In this document: piece by piece, positions 47,374 to 47,590 of the stretch | Layout of the letters: each line of letters begins with the position of its first letter | How positions within the stretch are numbered: position 1 is the first letter of the stretch | Source of the DNA: Syntrophomonadaceae bacterium | GTDB taxonomy: Bacteria; Bacillota; DSM-12270; Thermacetogeniales; Thermacetogeniaceae | Direction of reading: 5' to 3' | Assembly (NCBI GenBank): GCA_012516535.1 | Contig: JAAYWP010000045.1 | Span: 1-47,590, forward strand | Length of the DNA: 47,590 bases | Made by a program: the position numbers and the translations under genes | Notes under the pieces: generated by a model | Database searches by the model: none | Seen by the model: the letters and a program-made list of their open reading frames with translations, nothing else | What the model was told of the DNA's origin: nothing

Positions 47374-47590
47374 TCAGGTTCCCATCTCCCAGGAAGCTAG
47401 ATATGCTTTCTGTTCTTCGGTCAGTTCCTCGATCTCTATTCCATAAGCGGCCAGTTTAAGCCTTGCTACCCGCTCATCGATCTCCTGGGGTACCCGGTAG
47501 ACAGCAGGCTGAAGTTTTCCCCGGTTAGCCACCAACCAGGCTGCAGATAGGGCCTGATTGGCAAAGCTCAGATCCATCACCTCAACCGGA
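47374..47590 (-). CDS. ahcY: Adenosylhomocysteinase, C-terminal part (cut by window edge)
   Basis: The reading frame is open to the window edge, and the visible 72 or so residues match the end of S-adenosylhomocysteine hydrolase: [30 protein letters not shown] and the terminal [14 protein letters not shown]. The enzyme splits S-adenosylhomocysteine to adenosine and homocysteine. The ORF track starts at an internal Met (47580); the real start lies beyond the window. The sequence ends EMGT rather than the Tyr-type end of many homologues, which is common in the shorter bacterial form. Confidence 0.88.
   Translation of the reverse strand, partial: PVEVMDLSFANQALSAAWLVANRGKLQPAVYRVPQEIDERVARLKLAAYGIEIEELTEEQKAYLASWEMGT

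Overview
The window looks like a chromosomal segment of an anaerobic, endospore-forming member of the Firmicutes (Clostridia in the broad sense). Supporting signs are two gerA-type germinant receptor operons, a small-type PurL with PurS and PurQ, GatCAB, short-form HisG with HisZ, an Fe-S type PurF, an NAD-dependent DNA ligase next to PcrA, and a citrate-to-2-oxoglutarate cluster built from NifV/LeuC/LeuD-like proteins. I cannot name the species; the Thermacetogenium/Syntrophaceticus neighbourhood is only a guess. No rRNA, tRNA, CRISPR array, phage or transposase gene was seen.

Layout. 1-4.4 kb (minus): a three-gene carbohydrate cluster (CBM25-like protein, GT4 glycogen-synthase-like enzyme, sugar nucleotidyltransferase with a degenerate mutase domain). 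4.5-8.5 kb (plus): germination operon 1 (A-B-C). 8.6-13.1 kb (minus): (Re-)citrate/homocitrate synthase, aconitase-like large and small subunits and isocitrate dehydrogenase, with a clear promoter and terminator. 13.1-16.6 kb: gatCAB. 16.6-21.1 kb: ligA and pcrA. 21.1-27.75 kb: hisZGDB-AF-IE, running directly into pcrA. 27.8-32.2 kb (minus): germination operon 2 (A-D-B-C), whose C gene has an in-frame TGA. 32.5-34.0 kb (plus): a secreted amidase-like protein and a small unknown protein. 34.1-45.5 kb (minus): purE, then purSQLFMNH, then a purD interrupted by an in-frame TAA, then an HD-domain gene. 45.7-47.6 kb: an amidotransferase-less guaA, hpt and the end of ahcY.

The most interesting pattern is the state of three glutamine amidotransferases of the triad (class I) type. 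PurQ has Gly where the catalytic Cys should be. GuaA has lost its whole N-terminal glutaminase domain. hisH is missing from its usual place between hisB and hisA. In contrast, the unrelated glutamine-using enzymes PurF (N-terminal Cys) and GatA (Ser-cisSer-Lys) look intact. One explanation is that free ammonia replaced glutamine for these steps, as could happen in an ammonia-rich habitat. This is a hypothesis, and draft-sequence errors must be excluded first because two other genes here carry single in-frame stops.

The second pattern is in the gaps. A large foldback (MITE-like) element of about 200-400 bp occurs three times (22.6-23.0, 36.2-36.4 and 44.7-44.9 kb), each time inside a biosynthetic operon. 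With it are smaller families: GTTAGTC/GTTGGTC heptads that often abut stop codons, GGGGACGG-type repeats (one supplies the end of purE), and GTCGGATGCCGGA-type motifs. They occupy the places where hisH, or purK/purB/purC, would be in a Bacillus-like operon order.
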